64,000 bases of DNA from G963664115 sp965216035 (GTDB lineage: Bacteria; Acidobacteriota; Terriglobia; 20CM-2-55-15): the NCBI GenBank assembly GCA_965216035.1, contig CBDCFM010000019.1:62001-126000 (forward strand). The letters are read 5' to 3'. Below the pieces are notes generated by a model, which made no database searches, had not been told where the DNA came from, and saw nothing but the letters and a program-made list of their open reading frames with translations. Positions 62,215 through 64,000 of the stretch are shown piece by piece. The translations under genes and the position numbers were made by a program. Positions within the stretch are counted from its first letter, which is position 1; the number at the start of each line of letters is the position of its first letter.

Positions 62215-63764
62215 GAGTGCGTCTCCTCGGGGTCCGCATAGTAGGCGGCGCCGCGAATGTTGTCGTGATGGGGCGTCGGTGGGGTTTCGGTGTCCCCGAA
62301 AGGCAACCGGTCCTGGGCCGACGACAGGATGTTCTTGACGGTGCGGTAGCTATAGGACTGCAAGTGCAGCGCCCGCGCACTGGCGGCTTCGAGCCGCTCG
62401 GCGCCGGAGCGGCGACCTAGACTCATCAATCCCAGGCAGGCCCGGTACCCCTGTTCCGGATGCGGCCACCGTTTCATGATCTCCTCGACCAGGCGGCCGG
62501 TCTTGGGGCCAGTTTTCTCCGCCCAACTAATCAGCCGGGACGGTGTCCATTCCGCATGGGCCCGATGGGCACTGGGCATATGTTCGGACAGAGTCGACGG
62601 CTTGTGATCGTAGCGACGGCGATGGGACGTCACGCGCCGGCCTTTGTAGTAGACCTCGACAATGGACGCCGTGTAACGCGCTTCCACCCTCTCATGGATC
62701 AACTGGCAGGGCACGCTGTAAGGATGGCGGTCCACGGTAATGTGGTAATCGATGCTGACACGACAGTCCTTCCACTCGGCCTGTTCATACCGGTTGGTCG
62801 GGAGGGGCTGTAATGCCGGTCGATCCAGCCGCTCGTAGAGTTCCAGGCGGGATACTCGAAGCTTCTGCATCGGCCGCTGGTTCAGTTCCACCAGCAACTC
62901 TCGAATGGCTCCGTTCAAGTCGGCCAGACTGAAGAACGTGCGATTCCGGATCCTGGCCAGGATCCACCGCTGTGCGACCAGGACGGTCGATTCAACTTTC
63001 GCTTTGTCCCGAGCTTTCCGCGGCCGGGCCGGTATGACAACGGCGCCGTAGTGTTCGGCCTCATCCTGGTAGGTACGGTTGACGCCTGCTTCATAGCGGC
63101 AGGGCTGGGTAATGGCACTCTTGAGTTGGTCGGGAACCCAGATCCGGCTCGATCCGCCGAAGAACTCCACCATGCGGATATGCACGCCGACCCAATCGGG
63201 GAGTTTCTGGCTCGGTGTCGCTTCCGCGTAGGTGTAACCGCTGGCGCCCAGAACAGCGACGAACAACTCGACTGGAATAGCTTTGCCCGTCCGTGGATCC
63301 GTCAGCTGTGGCCGTTTGCCGGAAAAGTCGATGAAGGTCTTCTCTCCGGCGCGGTGCACCTGTCGCATCGAGGGCTTCAATTTCTGGGCCCAACGCCGGT
63401 AGATCTCACAGAACTGGCTGTAGGCATATCCCTTTGGATTCGCTTCTCGGTACTCTTCCCACAGCAGGTGCAGGGTGACTCCAACACGCTTCAACTCCTG
63501 GTGGATCCGTTCTACATCCGGAGCCACCCGTTCCCGGGAGCCCGGTCCCGCGCGGGGAAACAGCCGCGCTTCAAGCGCTGCCTCGTCCAGGTCTTCGGGC
63601 AGCGGCCATTCCAGTCCGGCCTGCTTGGCCCGTCCCAAGTAGTCCGCAACGGTGCCCAAGCCCACGCGACATGCGCTGGCGATCGCCCGGTGGCTGAGCT
63701 GTTGGTCGTGTTTGAGTCGTAGAATCTCGCGTATCTGTCTCATCGGTAGTCGTTTCGTTGCCAT
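62208..63764 (-). CDS. istA: IS21 transposase IstA
   Basis: A 518-residue DDE transposase. The N-terminal helix-turn-helix is HDQQLSHRAIASACRVGLGTVADYL; the catalytic core has FIDFSGKRP, VAVLGASGYTYAEATPSQK and a Glu in DKAKVESTVLVAQRWI. The C-terminal beta-barrel region ends in TVKNILSSAQDRL. AGGAGG lies before ATG 63764. Intact. Confidence 0.95.
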   Translation of the reverse strand: MATKRLPMRQIREILRLKHDQQLSHRAIASACRVGLGTVADYLGRAKQAGLEWPLPEDLDEAALEARLFPRAGPGSRERVAPDVERIHQELKRVGVTLHLLWEEYREANPKGYAYSQFCEIYRRWAQKLKPSMRQVHRAGEKTFIDFSGKRPQLTDPRTGKAIPVELFVAVLGASGYTYAEATPSQKLPDWVGVHIRMVEFFGGSSRIWVPDQLKSAITQPCRYEAGVNRTYQDEAEHYGAVVIPARPRKARDKAKVESTVLVAQRWILARIRNRTFFSLADLNGAIRELLVELNQRPMQKLRVSRLELYERLDRPALQPLPTNRYEQAEWKDCRVSIDYHITVDRHPYSVPCQLIHERVEARYTASIVEVYYKGRRVTSHRRRYDHKPSTLSEHMPSAHRAHAEWTPSRLISWAEKTGPKTGRLVEEIMKRWPHPEQGYRACLGLMSLGRRSGAERLEAASARALHLQSYSYRTVKNILSSAQDRLPFGDTETPPTPHHDNIRGAAYYADPEETHSC

Positions 63765-63779
63765 CAAGGCCCTCCTGTG

Positions 63780-63955
63780 CTTCAGGAGAACCTAAAAGCT
63801 CCAAACTTCGCTACCGACGAGTGATCACGATGGCCGGAATCGGTGTTCAGGATCACCGGAATCACTGTTCAGGATCCCGGAATCCGCGTTCACGATCCCG
63901 GAATCGGTGTTCACGATGGATCGGAATCAGTGTTCAGGATGGTCCGGAATACGCA
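63780..63955. repeat. Multiple terminal repeats at the IS21 right end
   Basis: At least five copies of a unit like CCGGAATCGGTGTTCAGGAT occur between 63830 and 63945, with small variations. They correspond to inverted copies near 61018-61074 and are the expected transposase binding sites. Confidence 0.8.
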
Positions 63956-64000
63956 GTATGATTGTCCGGAAAACACGCAATTGGAATGACTCGTCCCGGC

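Larger units (their letters stand above)
61004..63955 (-). mobile_element. Complete IS21-family insertion sequence
   Basis: A 2952-bp element ending in TGGGTATTCC (left) and the complement of TGCGTATTCC (right), flanked by the 5-bp direct repeat GTATG (60999-61003 and 63956-63960). Several copies of a roughly 20-base repeat (TGAACACCGATTCCGG type) lie inside both ends, as IS21 elements have. It encodes istA and istB. Confidence 0.93.

Noticed and set aside
1..64000. CRISPR array or cas genes
   Set aside because: No regularly spaced repeats or Cas motifs are visible; the only short repeats are IS ends and the units described above.

Overview
Overview. The window looks like a 64 kb piece of an Acidobacteriota chromosome, probably from an environmental or metagenome-assembled genome. 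The main clues are three secreted von Willebrand A proteins of the type common in that phylum (3021, 13005 and 13957), a DUF4159 protein, a DUF6152 pair and many Sec-exported proteins of unknown role. This is inference from gene content; no phylogenetic marker was compared. Codon use and base composition look even across the housekeeping blocks.

Layout. 1-12.4 kb: a J-domain protein cut by the window edge, ligA, a VWFA protein, a kinase-like/dCMP deaminase fusion, a terminal-inverted-repeat element, a large PIG-L deacetylase, and the overlapping hemW-ltaE-ddl set. 12.4-18.3 kb: a long non-coding stretch, two overlapping VWFA genes divergent from cysS, a class III aminotransferase, yraN and tRNA-Gly. 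18.3-29.1 kb: accessory DNA with a transposase remnant, a higBA toxin-antitoxin pair, a DUF6152 pair, an M23 peptidase whose upstream DNA is split by a complete ISKra4-type element with a 9-bp target duplication, DUF4159, a redoxin, a STAS protein with an inserted zinc ribbon, a DinB-like protein and tRNA-Cys. 29.1-40 kb: a secreted beta-helix protein, then the arginine block: argR on one strand, and argB-argH-argG-(unknown P-loop protein)-argC-argD-argF' on the other, with two ARG boxes between. The argF' product reads as an N-acyl (probably N-succinyl) ornithine carbamoyltransferase. 40-57 kb: PhzF-like protein, serS-htpG, a second inverted-repeat element, two peptide-type ABC permeases, a TPR/YHS group, queC, queE and a DinG-like helicase, a JAMM protease with a CysO-like carrier that ends in Gly-Gly-Cys, der, a MerR-type regulator, surE and two tRNA-Pro genes. 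57-64 kb: an insertion-sequence-rich end with an IS6-type remnant, an IS30-family element, a DUF7309/DUF6930-like protein and a complete IS21-family element with a 5-bp duplication.

How genes work together. The arginine block is one regulated pathway unit: ArgR sits opposite its presumed operator, and all steps from N-acylglutamate to argininosuccinate cleavage are present except the first acylation and the deacylation. The JAMM/CysO pair suggests a carrier-protein route for sulfur. queC and queE provide two steps toward preQ0/queuosine. The three VWFA proteins and the TPR, PIG-L and DUF4159 proteins form a poorly understood exported set.

Best leads: the unknown P-loop gene inside the arginine operon, the Gly-Gly-Cys carrier with its protease, the STAS/zinc-ribbon chimera, the paired inverted-repeat elements, the kinase-like/deaminase fusion, and the twin GGAC-N5-GTCC palindromes in front of the helicase gene.
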